From the NCBI GenBank assembly GCA_963693305.1, contig OY855903.1, positions 34,498,751-34,562,750 on the forward strand: a DNA stretch of 64,000 bases, read 5' to 3'. Below, in pieces: positions 9,752-19,358 of this stretch. Every line of letters begins with the position of its first letter. The stretch's first letter is position 1. The stretch is from Meandrina meandrites. Lineage: Eukaryota > Cnidaria > Anthozoa > Scleractinia > Meandrinidae. The notes under the pieces were generated by a model. That model saw nothing but the letters and a program-made list of their open reading frames with translations, ran no database searches and was not told the origin of the DNA. The position numbers were made by a program, and so were the translations under genes.

Positions 9752-11684
9752 TTACAATTTACACGAGACAGTTGTTGAACCACTAAGGACATCGAAAAAT
9801 GAAGGACCCAAAGTGAGGTACAGAGCATTTCTAATTTTTGTTGATTTTTCCGGAGGTATTTCTCTCAAGATATTGCACACAGCAAGTGTTTGCAGCATGT
9901 ATACTCCTTCGGTGGTTGAAACTTTTGCACACCCATACTCAGGAAGCTGATCATGATTGTGTTTAACCTTTTTCCCAGTCAGCACTTTGGCAAAATACAA
10001 TAAGGTGAACTTGCCATTACTTCCAGTCAGTCTTTGTACACATTGAATTGCCTTCTTGGCAAATTCAGTTATGTCTCGCTCTCTTGTGCTAGAAGGCTTC
10101 TGGCAAACATCACACATACCATTGCAATCATCAGATTCATCAAAATATCTGAGGATAACTGCTCGATGGCACTCTCCTTTCTGAATAGCATAGTACACCA
10201 TGCGGTTGCAACAATTCATCTGATTTTCACAAAGACCAGGATCAACCTTCATTTTGTCATAAATGTTGTTAACATGAAAAATCTGGTTCTGATGAGAGTA
10301 GTACAATACTGATGTGGCAGGTAAACGATCTCTGCCTGCCCTTCCACTCTCTTGGCTAAAATCTTCTAATGATGCAGGAATTGAGAAGTGGACAACAACA
10401 TGAACATTTTCTTTATTAATGCCCATACCAAAAGCATTGGTGCACACCAAGCACTGAAGACTGCCATTTATCCACTCAGTTTGTGTTTGGCATCTTAAAT
10501 TGTCACTCAGACCTCCATGGTAAAATTTGCCTTTCAAACCCTAAGCTTGCAGTTTTGGCGACAGCTCTTCGCACTCTTTCCTTGTGTTACAAAAGACAAG
10601 GGAACATTCCACGCCCTGGGTCAATGCAATTATTTCATCAGCAGTGTTTGATGTTTACTCTTTCACAATTTGTGATGTTTTTCCTGTTCATTGGTGCTGA
10701 TATTACAACAGGTTTATCAAGCCTTAATATTTTTATGACATCAACACAAGTAGACTTGGTGGCTGTTGCAGTCAAGAGCAGCATTGGAACTGATGGAAAC
10801 AGGAGTCTTAGCCTTCCCAGTCCTAAATAGGAATCTCGAAATTGGTGTCCCCACTTGCTAGCACAGTGGCATTCATCTATGACAAGCAGTGACAACTTTT
10901 TTCTAGAGTACAGAGTAATCAAAATATCTTGCAAAACCTTGTTGTCTGATATCATTTCTGCAGTCACTAAAAGGACCTTGATTGGGCAGGTTGTTTGCTT
11001 GAGTGAATAATAAAGCCCTTGCTTTTCTGAGTCTTGTAGTTCTCCATGTAGTCCAGCAGCTATTAAACCATGCTTTGTACACTGTAAAACTTGGTCACAC
11101 ATAAGTGACTTTAGTGGGGTTATTACAACAGTAAGACAATTGCTTTTATGAGCTGCAAGCTGATAAATAAGTGATTTGCCTCCTCCTGTTCGCAAAGTGA
11201 CAAAGCAGTCCTTTTTTTCTAAAACAGCCTGAATTCCTTTCTCCTGCTCATCCTTGAGGCTTGAAAATCCCCAGTTTTTCTGTAAGATCTGACTGAGAGT
11301 TTCTGAACATGACAATTCGCTTTCACCAGAACCCCTGTCAGTAGGTATTAATGTGGGGGTGGCTTGTGAAAAAGTGGGTTCAGTTGCTGAAACTAGTTCC
11401 CCATTGGCAACATGATCATTTGGTATTATGTTCACCACAGTCCTGATGCACTCTATTTCAGGAACATCCCATTCTCCTTGTTTGACTTTCCAAGCATGAA
11501 AATCAACTTGTTTTTCATTGTTGTCTATGGTGATAACTTTTCGGCCTAGAATCTGAGAGTAATTTGACAGCTTTCTGCCAGCAAGCAAAACATACGCCAC
11601 TTTACAGGCTGCACTGTAGTGTGTGGTGTCCCTGAACTGCATTTGTAATGCATCGCTCTTGCAGTTAAAAATCTCTCCACCAAC
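9752..11684 (-). pseudogene. RecQ-type DNA helicase, decayed main exon
   Basis: Minus strand. An acceptor (CTAG before 11684) opens a frame VGGEIFNCKSDALQMQFRD and onward. Helicase motifs in order: I TLRTGGGKSLIYQL, Ib VVITPLKSLMCDQV, II VIDECHCASKWGHQFR, III LLTATAT, V CTNAFGMGINKENV and VI QESGRAGRD. The RecQ zinc region follows (CCNRMVYYAIQKGECHRAV with CNGMCDVCQK), then a winged-helix-like RQC end. Around 10640 there is a frameshift and the linker between the two RecA domains looks shortened; about 90 bases later a TAG (10543-10545) interrupts the frame. RecQ proteins unwind DNA in the 3'-5' direction. This copy is unlikely to be functional. RecQ-like helicases also occur as cargo of some DNA transposons, so host or mobile origin is open. 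Confidence 0.8.
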
Positions 11685-12100
11685 CTAGTTATAGTAAAGG
11701 AATAAGAGAAATAATTACAAATTGATATAATTTAATTGATGTGGCAGGATTGAATAAACACTTCTACGGCACATACTGAAACAACAACAACAACAACAAC
11801 TTTATTTACCCTAATAAATTACAAGAAAGAAAATATATATAGTATAAATAATAAGTAATTAGGGGTCTGGCTGCCTGAAATAACTGTAGAGTTAAAAAGG
11901 GCAGGCAGCCAGTGTTACAATTATGTGATACAAATTTAGGTCGGTAAAGCACACAACAACACAGAACATTTCAGAACATTACAGAACATTACAGTGAGCA
12001 AAATGAAAAAAAAGACAAAAACATATTAGAAAAAAGAGGAAAATAATTGAGGAAAAAAATAGAGCAAAACAGCCTTAGAGTTGATCAATACAGGCGCTAG

Positions 12101-15100
12101 CTAGTATCTTTCGAGATACTCAACTTGCATTTTTTTCTTAAACATTGATGCAGATGATAACTTTATATGATCATCAATGGAGTTCCAAATAGAGGGGCCT
12201 TGAAACCTAATGTTAAACTTGCCATAATTAGTTCTTACAGAAGGAAGATAATAAGATTGTTTTGCTGCAAGCCTAGTATTATAATTATGAATATTAGTTA
12301 CTCTAGTAAAAAAAGAATGAAAGGCAATAGGAAGGAGCTCGTAATGAAATTTATACATGAATATAGCAATACAAAATGTGACAAGATCAAAGAATTTGAT
12401 AACTTGAAGAGATTTGAACAGAGGGCTGGAAGGACTATCAAATTGGGAAAAAGTGATAGTACGCATGGCTTTCTTTTGTAGTATAAATATTGGTTTAAGT
12501 GTTGATTCATATGTATTGCCCCAAATGATGATACCATAGGTCAAAAAGGGGTAAATTAAGGCATAATATAATTTTAACAGAATATTAAGATCTACATGAT
12601 GTCTTAACTTAGATAAAATGCCTATACTTCTTCTAATTTTCCCAGCTATAAATTCTACTTGATGTTTCCAACTTAGGTGTGAATCAATTAGTATGCCAAG
12701 ATACTTAATACAATACTCTCTTTTCAATTGTTTGTTGTTTAAAAGGAGATTAAAAGTGGAATCCTGTAATCGTTTTTGAGGCGGATGAAAAAGTATGAAA
12801 TTTGATTTTTCTATATTAAGTGAGAGTTTGTTAGCACTTAGCCAAGTATGAATATTAATTAATTCAGAGTTTATCCTATTTTGTAGTACCTGGAGACTAT
12901 TATTCTCACAGAATAAATTTGCATCATCTGCAAATACGTGAAAATCAAACAGATCTGAAGAATAATGGAAGTCATTAATATACAATAAAAACAATAAAGG
13001 ACCAAGAACAGAACCCTGTGGGATTCCGCATGTCAAACTGCATTTCGCTGATGTGACATTATTTACCATGACAACCTGTTGCCGATCAGTAAGATAAGAT
13101 TTGAACCAATCATTTGCAACTCCTCTTATGCCATAATGTTCTAACTTTCTAAGTAGGATTTTGTGATTGACTGTATCAAATGCTTTACTAAAACCAAGGA
13201 ATATTCCACAGGAATAGTTTCGTTCCTCAATTGCCTTTTGTATTTTATCTACTATAGATAGTATTGCATGATCAGTATTATGTTTAGACCTAAAGCCAAA
13301 TTGCTTGTCAAATAATACATTATGTTTATCTAGAAAACTAGTAAGTCTATTATACATAAGTCTCTCAAGTAGTTTATGAAAAATTGAGAGCAATGAGATG
13401 GGGCGATAATTTGATAAGCAGGTTTGGGATCCCTTTTTAAAAACGGGTATCACATTAGCTAATTTTAGTTCACTTGGTACGGTACCAGACAAAAATGAAG
13501 TGTTAAATAGTATTTTTAGTGGTGTTGACAAGACGGATTTTAATAGTTTAAGGATGTCAACTGATACGCTGAAAGGGCCTGTAGCTTTTCCTGATTTTAA
13601 TTTGGAGATCTCATTTTCAATCTCATCCATAGTTGTTGGGTAAACAAAAAAAGAATCACAAACTAGATTATGTAAATATTCCACAGGAGATTTTTCTACA
13701 ATAGGTATTGATTTAGTTAAATCATTGCCTATGCTAGAAAAGTATGTATTAAAAGCATTAGCCACCTCAACTCCCTTCCATATTTTCTTACTATCATTAA
13801 TATTATCGAAGAAATAACTGTTGTAGTATTCCTTTTTGGATATTTTGAGAAGATGGTTTAATTTATTCCTATATAATTTAAATTTTGTATGGATATAAGC
13901 AGATCTGGTCTTAACAAATTTCTTATATAAATTATTCTTGACATATATTGATTTTCTCAGTGCAGAAGTAATCCATGGCTTCGAGAGGAATTTGCGTTCC
14001 CTCTTGGAAAGTTGCTTGAGAGGGATATGTTTATCAATAATAGTAGACATCAAATTATAAAAGGAGCTGAATATACTTGAAGAATCTTGTTTAGGTGAAA
14101 AAACAGTTTGCCAACTGATAGACTGAAATTCACTTATCATACCCTGTGGATTAAAATTTGAATAATCTCTTTTATACAGTTTAACATTGTTATGAAGAGT
14201 TGAAAATTTATCAAAGATGAGAAAATTAGGCAAATGATCTGTGATGTCATATATTATATTTCCACTGATTGTGAAATGTTCTAGTGAATTGAAAAAAATA
14301 TTGTCAATTAGTGTTTTAGAGTGATCTGTTATTCTTGTGGGCTGCAGAATATGAGGCTGAAAACAAAATGAGCTAATAGTATTTATGAATTCATTAGTTG
14401 GATTATGATTTTCAAATTTGAGAAGATCAAGGTTAAAATCACCTAATATTGCACAATACTTGGTTCCTTGATCAATCTTCTCAGCAGTGGAATTCAAATA
14501 CTCAAAAAAGCTGTCTAGATTACCATTGGGATGTCTGTATATAATGCCACAAAGAACATTTAAGCTATAGCTATTATGTATTTCAATCCAGAGAGCTTCA
14601 TAATCAACAGTAGAAGTTGATAGCTCTGATATGACGGTAAAATTCAAATCATTTTTAATGTAAAAACCAACACCTCCAGCATTTGAGAGGGTAGGTTGTG
14701 AAAAAAAAGAGTACCCAGGCAAATCAATATTTAATAAGGGTTGTTGATTAACCTTAATTTTAGTTTCAGTTAAACCAGTAACTGAAAAGGGAAAATATAG
14801 CTCTGATAGCATAGTAGTCAAATCCTCAAAATTGCTAGACAAACTTCTAATATTAGAATTTAATATAGAGAATGCATAATTACTTGAAAGACAATCAAAG
14901 ATATCAGGATTGCTATGAAAATCGTGAAGGGTATAGTAGCTAAAGTTAGTATCTACTGGCATGTTCAGGTCAGCATCTAAATTTGTCAGATGGCACATAT
15001 TGTCAGTATAGCTAATGGTTAGCGATGGTAAAGAAGAGTACTCACTGGCTATTACTCCATCAGAGGCATTAACAGTGCCATCGGAACATCTAGGGCAGTT

Positions 15101-15133
15101 ACTCGTAGGCACATCTGTAGGTTCGGTTTCCAT
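12101..15133 (-). CDS. CR1/L2-like ORF2, RT motif A Asp changed to Gly
   Basis: Uninterrupted 1010-aa frame. The endonuclease spans about residues 85-310: NSNIRSL, GLTETKIK, GVGFYIKNDL, CGIIYRHPNG, ILGDFNLDLL, TLIDNIFFN and DITDHLPNF. The RT spans about 500-830: LANVIPVFKKG, NYRPISLLSI, QFGFRSKHNTD, GIFLGFSKAFDTVNH (motif A), CGIPQGSVLGPLLF and HVFADDANLF (motif C). Motif A should start with a catalytic Asp; the codon is GGT (Gly), one transition from GAT, so the polymerase should be inactive although the frame is open. The C-terminal domain contains YYALIYPFLTYGIIIWGNTY, typical of this group. Start ATG 15133 is 34 bases after the ORF1 stop. Confidence 0.88.
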   Translation of the reverse strand: METEPTDVPTSNCPRCSDGTVNASDGVIASEYSSLPSLTISYTDNMCHLTNLDADLNMPVDTNFSYYTLHDFHSNPDIFDCLSSNYAFSILNSNIRSLSSNFEDLTTMLSELYFPFSVTGLTETKIKVNQQPLLNIDLPGYSFFSQPTLSNAGGVGFYIKNDLNFTVISELSTSTVDYEALWIEIHNSYSLNVLCGIIYRHPNGNLDSFFEYLNSTAEKIDQGTKYCAILGDFNLDLLKFENHNPTNEFINTISSFCFQPHILQPTRITDHSKTLIDNIFFNSLEHFTISGNIIYDITDHLPNFLIFDKFSTLHNNVKLYKRDYSNFNPQGMISEFQSISWQTVFSPKQDSSSIFSSFYNLMSTIIDKHIPLKQLSKRERKFLSKPWITSALRKSIYVKNNLYKKFVKTRSAYIHTKFKLYRNKLNHLLKISKKEYYNSYFFDNINDSKKIWKGVEVANAFNTYFSSIGNDLTKSIPIVEKSPVEYLHNLVCDSFFVYPTTMDEIENEISKLKSGKATGPFSVSVDILKLLKSVLSTPLKILFNTSFLSGTVPSELKLANVIPVFKKGSQTCLSNYRPISLLSIFHKLLERLMYNRLTSFLDKHNVLFDKQFGFRSKHNTDHAILSIVDKIQKAIEERNYSCGIFLGFSKAFDTVNHKILLRKLEHYGIRGVANDWFKSYLTDRQQVVMVNNVTSAKCSLTCGIPQGSVLGPLLFLLYINDFHYSSDLFDFHVFADDANLFCENNSLQVLQNRINSELINIHTWLSANKLSLNIEKSNFILFHPPQKRLQDSTFNLLLNNKQLKREYCIKYLGILIDSHLSWKHQVEFIAGKIRRSIGILSKLRHHVDLNILLKLYYALIYPFLTYGIIIWGNTYESTLKPIFILQKKAMRTITFSQFDSPSSPLFKSLQVIKFFDLVTFCIAIFMYKFHYELLPIAFHSFFTRVTNIHNYNTRLAAKQSYYLPSVRTNYGKFNIRFQGPSIWNSIDDHIKLSSASMFKKKMQVEYLERY

Positions 15134-15166
15134 GGAGTTTATGTGGAAAGTCTATCAAAGATTCCA

Positions 15167-15982
15167 TCATCCATTTTGCCCTTGAGCTTCTGGTCCTTGT
15201 GGTCCTGATCTTCTATTTTGATTCCTGATTTTTTTTACAAGGTCCAGGCTGTTAATGAAGATGACTGGAGATACCTCAGTGGCTCTCAAGAACACTCTTC
15301 CATTTGAAGTCCAAAGAAATTTGTATTCCAAATCCTTCTTCAATTTATAAGCTTCATTAAAGAGCTCATGATTTGTGGGAGAAAGGCTTTCAGAGATGTA
15401 CATTCTATGCTCACCCGGGTAGCCCAGGTCATTGGATTTTATTTCCTTGAGTTTCATTCTTGCCTGATAGAACGCATCTTTTGTGTCACGCCTGACAAAC
15501 TTGACAATAATGGGCGACGGGCCAGGTTTTTTGCCTTTGTAGGATTTTGATGGGGGAAGGCGGTGGCTGACTGATATATCTGTGTCAGTAATATCAACAC
15601 CAATAGCTTTTCCCATATCTTTCACAATTGAATTCGTCGATTCTTCCGGTATCTGCGGAACGCCTCGTATCTCCACACACTCCCTTCGAGTATATTGTTC
15701 CAAGTCATTGTTTGCCTTGGTCACAGACTTGAGCGAGGTATCCAGTTTATCCAGAGTTTTCTGCAATGTCTTGTTCTCATTTCGTAGCTTCTTGTTTTCC
15801 TCCTCGCACACTGTAAGTCTTTTAAGTAGGGCATCATATTGTTTGCTAGTGAATGATAAGAGCTCTTTGGCCTCCACTACAGATTTCTTTAACTCATCGA
15901 AAGTCGTCTTAAATGGAGCTAGCTTTTGCTCCAATTTCTCCTCCAAGATAACAACTAGCTGCTCACTTGTAACAGCGGACAT
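15167..15982 (-). CDS. CR1/L2-like ORF1 protein
   Basis: The frame is open from 16048, but the first 22 residues look like translated leader. MSAVTSEQLVVILEEKL at 15982 is the better start and gives 271 aa. Residues about 5-110 form a coiled coil (EELKKLRNENKTLQKTL-type heptads), followed by an RRM-like region (CVEIRGVPQIPE, ISVSHRLPP, PIIVKFVRR) and a C-terminal region (MYISESLSPTNHELFNEAYK, LWTSNGRVFLR). The layout is the same as L1 ORF1 although the RT is of another clade. Intact; presumably an RNA-binding chaperone. Confidence 0.75.
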   Translation of the reverse strand: MSAVTSEQLVVILEEKLEQKLAPFKTTFDELKKSVVEAKELLSFTSKQYDALLKRLTVCEEENKKLRNENKTLQKTLDKLDTSLKSVTKANNDLEQYTRRECVEIRGVPQIPEESTNSIVKDMGKAIGVDITDTDISVSHRLPPSKSYKGKKPGPSPIIVKFVRRDTKDAFYQARMKLKEIKSNDLGYPGEHRMYISESLSPTNHELFNEAYKLKKDLEYKFLWTSNGRVFLRATEVSPVIFINSLDLVKKIRNQNRRSGPQGPEAQGQNG

Positions 15983-16148
15983 GACAAAACGACAATACAA
16001 ACATGTAAGAAGTAGTAGAAAACAAAAATTGAGTAGTAACAAGGCCACTTGGCTATGATATTTTTTCGAATTTCGGAGCTCGAAAAAACACCGCCATCAT
16101 GGCCGCCGACCGCTGACCGCTCCATGATTTTGCTTTTCTCACACTTAC

Positions 16149-16342
16149 TACTTTGCTTGACAGCAAGACCACTTTCTGTATCATTGCCTTCTGTCTGCGC
16201 CTCTCTTGCTCTGCTCTTGCAGTTTCATCACAGACATTCTCACCATGAACTCTTCTGTAGTGTGAGTTAAGGTCTCGATACCATGTTTCATTGGATTGAC
16301 AGTCAAGGTGAGGGCAAGGAAAACAATGCCACATTTCATCAT
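16149..16342 (-). pseudogene. RecQ gene upstream exon with a C2H2-like finger
   Basis: Minus strand, preceded by acceptor GTGTAG (16343-16344) and followed by donor GTAAGT. It reads DEMWHCFPCPHLDCQSNETW and on to SHYRRVHGENVC, a Cys-x4-Cys...His-x4-His pattern like a zinc finger, then a basic helix. It ends in phase 0, matching the phase-0 start of the RecQ main exon at 11684, so the two may be consecutive exons. Earlier exons were not found to the right. That they belong to one gene is inferred from strand, phase and spacing. Confidence 0.45.
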
Positions 16343-16345
16343 CTA

Positions 16346-16625
16346 CACATGGGGAGAATTGAAGGAATACAATACATGTTATATATGTATGTTATTATGT
16401 TGTACTTTAAAATTAATTTCAGATAAACTTGATTTAACCTTCTAAAAACCAACATTTTTTCCCTTGTTCTAATTATAATACAGTAAACACCTGCATATAA
16501 GAACCTATGATTTTGGGTTCAGGCTGAACAGTCACGTTCTTTTTTACTGGGTGCTTAGTGAGAAATTAGCCTGAAAATGTTCTTAAAATTCGTTTCAGGA
16601 ATACTATACATTATAGTACTTTAAT
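16346..16625. other. No gene recognised
   Basis: AT-rich stretch between the zinc-finger exon and the LINE fragment. Nothing supported. Confidence 0.6.
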
Positions 16626-16639
16626 ATGAGTTACTTTCT

Positions 16640-17549
16640 CATTCTGGCTTCCTATTTCTTTTATATAAGACAGGGTTTTAGTGTCTACGTCAACGACTTA
16701 CCATCCGTCCCAAGAAAATGCACAACAGAATGTTACGTCGATGATACTAAATTACAGATCTCTTTTAAACTTCAGGATTGCCCCAATGCCATTATTGACT
16801 TAAATGATGACCTTTTATTGATACGCAACCGGTGTTTCGATAACCTTCTTCTTCTAAATCCAGACAAAACAAAACTGATGGTTTTTTGGAAGCAGACAGC
16901 TCACTTCCAAACTCCCTGACTTCAGAATAACTCTACTGGGGAAAGAACTTGTCCCTGTCCAACAGCTCGGGAAAAAACATCTGCAAGTTGCAATTGGTCC
17001 AGAACTTTGCCGCCCGCATCATCACAGGTACGAGGAAATTCGACCACATCACGCCAGCATTGAAAGATCTATGCTGGCTTCCTATTAAACAACACCTTTA
17101 CCTTCGTGATGCTGTGTTAGCCTTTAAATGTATGACTGGATGCGCGCCTTGTTATCTTAGTGATCAGTTCACCACCCGAAACAAAATCACCAAACGTGCG
17201 ACCCGGAACTGTCAGCTTTTAAATATTCCCCTTTTTAAATCTGCCTCTGGTCAAAGAACATTTCATTATAGAGCAGTGAACATTTGGGATAACCTTACAT
17301 CGAACTTAAAAACCCTTAAAACTATTTCATCTTTTAAATTTCATTTAAAATCAAAATTAATGGAGGAGTTTTTAACATAGATTAATTAGGAGTAATTCAT
17401 TTTATCCAAATTTTTATCATTGTAATTTTTTATCATTGTAATGTTTATCATTGTAATTTTTATAATTTTATAATTGTAATTTCTATTGTAATTTATTGTC
17501 ACTGAAAAGCCCCGTAAGGGGAGTGTCAAATTCATTAAAGTGTTAAGTG
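16640..17549 (+). pseudogene. CR1-like LINE fragment, 5'-truncated with internal deletion
   Basis: The first part (16680-16910) reads VYVNDLPSVPRKCTTECYVD and DTKLQISFK, the RT region around motif C (YVDD), then LLLNPDKTKLMVF. At about 16925-16975 it jumps, in a changed frame, to the C-terminal domain: NICKLQLVQNFAARIITGTR, LCWLPIKQHLYLRDAVLAFK and VNIWDNLTSNL, ending at TAG 17378-17380. Roughly 100 residues are missing between the two parts. A 3' UTR with repeated TTATCATTGTAAT units runs to about 17549. It abuts Polinton-type coding sequence, so it probably inserted into, or joined, the left side of that element. Confidence 0.75.
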
Positions 17550-17552
17550 TAA

Positions 17553-17790
17553 CTTGCTGTCGACGAGGCAAAGGTGAGGCTTAACCTTGCTGTGTGTCCG
17601 GGGGCCTGGCTGATGCCTGCGTGGATGGTAATAAATACGGGAAGTGTAATTGGTTACAACAACCAGCTCAAACAAGCTATGCCAGGCATGAAGCTCGGGG
17701 TTAACGACGAAGTGAATACGAGCACAAAAAAAGCAGCGCTAAAGCCGATGGCTGGAGGGCCAACAAAGATAAACCCACCAAACAGCCATA
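17553..17790 (+). pseudogene. Polinton membrane-protein ORF, first segment
   Basis: Open frame (LAVDEAKVRLNLAVCPGAWL and on to AGGPTKINPPNSH) that ends at the TA where the 11.7-kb TIR element begins. Its composition is richer in G+C and Pro/Lys than the neighbours, like the Polinton ORFs. The frame resumes in phase at 29523 if the inserted element and one TA are left out. The 5' end is lost at the LINE junction, after an in-frame TAA at 17550-17552. Function unknown. Confidence 0.5.
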
Positions 17791-17852
17791 GTCCAGTCAA
17801 TCTATCAAATTTTGTAGGGGAAGATCAAACTAATTGCAACAGAAATTTTTTC
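17791..17852 (+). repeat. Left terminal and subterminal inverted repeat
   Basis: 15-bp terminal block 17791-17805, an 18-bp unmatched spacer, then a 29-bp block at 17824-17852 containing CTAATTGCAACAGAA. Both blocks recur inverted at the right end. Confidence 0.85.
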
Positions 17853-18314
17853 ACTTCCCTCAGGTAAAAAGAAGCTAGCAAAACAACACACTAAAAATTC
17901 TCCAAAATTCGCGAAGTGGAACATGGTTAAAATTTGCGTTGAAAAAATGGCTAACTTCTACCACAGGACACCCAAGTCATGTAAAAATAAAAACGTTATT
18001 TGAGTTAACATTCAGGTCTAATTTTTGTTTTCGCTTCGTTTTTCTTTTGCTGTTGTCTTTTTGTAATAAATACACAACAAAAAGTACTGACTTGAGTATT
18101 TATAAGTACACAAATGGTGTTACACCAGTGATACCACAGGATACCCAATAGGAAAAAAAACATTTTTAAAATATTGACAAAAAATTTATGTTTCTTTCAT
18201 TCTATTAGTCATATACAGACACTATGTGAAAGTAAGAAAACAATGAAGAACAAGAGGTGTTTGACAATTGAAGTACCAGCCACAAAAAAGCAAGATGAAA
18301 TCTGTAGTTCTTAG

Positions 18315-19005
18315 ACTGGGGGTCTACATACAGAAATGACTTTTCCAGGATGCATCCACCATTTGATGGCTGGATCAGGAAAAGAAGATCTTTTCGAGGT
18401 AGTGTATGCCAAGAATGCTGTCAGCCATATGCTTAGCGGAAAAGCTATAGCTCGAGCAGTTAGAGGTCATTTCCTCGTTGATGCTGCACTCAATGTGCTG
18501 CTTGTGTGCAATACTTTTAACCTTCCTCTACCCGTCTCTGCTGGAGGGAATCCACCAAATGAAGATGTAGTTCATTCTGAGCAAAATAATCCTAACAGAA
18601 ATTACACATGAGCAGAACAAAGTTCAGACACTAATCTTGAACTTGTGAAAGTTTTGTATGAACAGGGTATGAAAAACCCTCAAATGGCAAGCCAGGTGAG
18701 CTTCTCTAAAGTACTTAATTCTATTGCTATTGAAGTAAATAGAAGACAAGAAGGTGTCAATGAAAGATCAACGCACTGCTGTTTTGTGGCTGGAACACAT
18801 GAAGATGGCGGATATACTAAGAACGTTCATCAAAGGAGAAAGGACGGGAAACTGGAGTCTCCACCTTCAGGCTGTGTACGATATGTTACCCTACTTTGCT
18901 GCGGCCGGTCATAACCTCTACACGAAATCGGCATAAATTATGTTCATCTCCAATTAATGCAAGATCTCCAGAAGACACAACTGTCTGTGTTCAATAGTGG
19001 TCTAA
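18315..19005 (+). pseudogene. PIN/CXC gene, N-terminal exon block
   Basis: After acceptor TTCTTAG (ending 18314) the frame reads LGGLHTEMTFPGCIHHLM, AGSGKEDLFEVVYAKNAVSH and MLSGKAIARAVRGHFLVDAA. There is a TGA at 18609-18611, and the frame then continues to about 18755. A frameshift leads to DQRTAVLWLEHMKMADILRT, FIKGERTGNWSLHLQAVYDM and LPYFAAAGHNLYTKSA, then a small indel and YVHLQLMQDLQKTQ. I know this order of motifs from a large family of uncharacterised invertebrate proteins that later carry a PIN-like region and a Cys-rich tail; the function of this N-terminal part is unknown to me. Confidence 0.65.
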
Positions 19006-19317
19006 TATATAGATTTAGGCAGGTCTAAAAGCGGAGCTCCTATTTATTATTTTTTTTTGCTCGAGCTTGCACTGTTTCCCAATTAATAAGTAGCCACACT
19101 ATTTCTAAGCGTATACGGTTGCCCATATGGATCGTTTTCACTGTCACGCAATAAAAATATAAATTGAAGAGCCGTCCATTGAATGAGGTCAATAAAATAG
19201 AATATTATAGAAAATAAGTAAATAAGTCATCTCTCCAAGTTTTAGGTCTGTGCGTTATCCTAAACTTCAGATATTTGTCGAAATGTTTTGCACAAATTTA
19301 CAGAGCCCAGTATGGAT

Positions 19318-19358
19318 CCGCCATATTGGTGCACATCTGTGGTGCACCAATATGGCGG
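19318..19358. repeat. Perfect 17-bp palindrome with paired YY1-like sites
   Basis: Arms CCGCCATATTGGTGCAC and its exact complement flank a 7-base loop ATCTGTG. CCGCCATATTG matches the vertebrate YY1 consensus, so the hairpin holds two inverted YY1-like motifs. No protein binding is shown by the sequence. Confidence 0.8.

Larger units (their letters stand above)
11778..16120 (-). mobile_element. CR1/L2-like LINE, essentially complete
   Basis: Minus-strand element with ORF1 (15982-15167), ORF2 (15133-12101), a short 3' UTR and a (GTT)n tail at 11779-11801. A short-repeat tail instead of polyA and the RT type (FADD motif, jockey/CR1/L2 style) separate it from the two L1-like elements in this window. 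The 5' edge is near 16120, where GGCGGCCATGATGGCGG starts; no target duplication could be identified. It lies in the intron of the decayed RecQ gene. Confidence 0.8.
11685..16148 (-). other. RecQ gene intron, occupied by a LINE
   Basis: Donor GTAAGT at 16148 downward and acceptor CTAG ending at 11685. Both flanking exons are in phase 0. Apart from short edges, the intron is filled by the CR1/L2-like element. Confidence 0.55.

Noticed and set aside
19301..19340. SRF CArG box in CCATATTGG
   Set aside because: A CArG box needs six A/T bases between CC and GG; here there are five. YY1 fits better.
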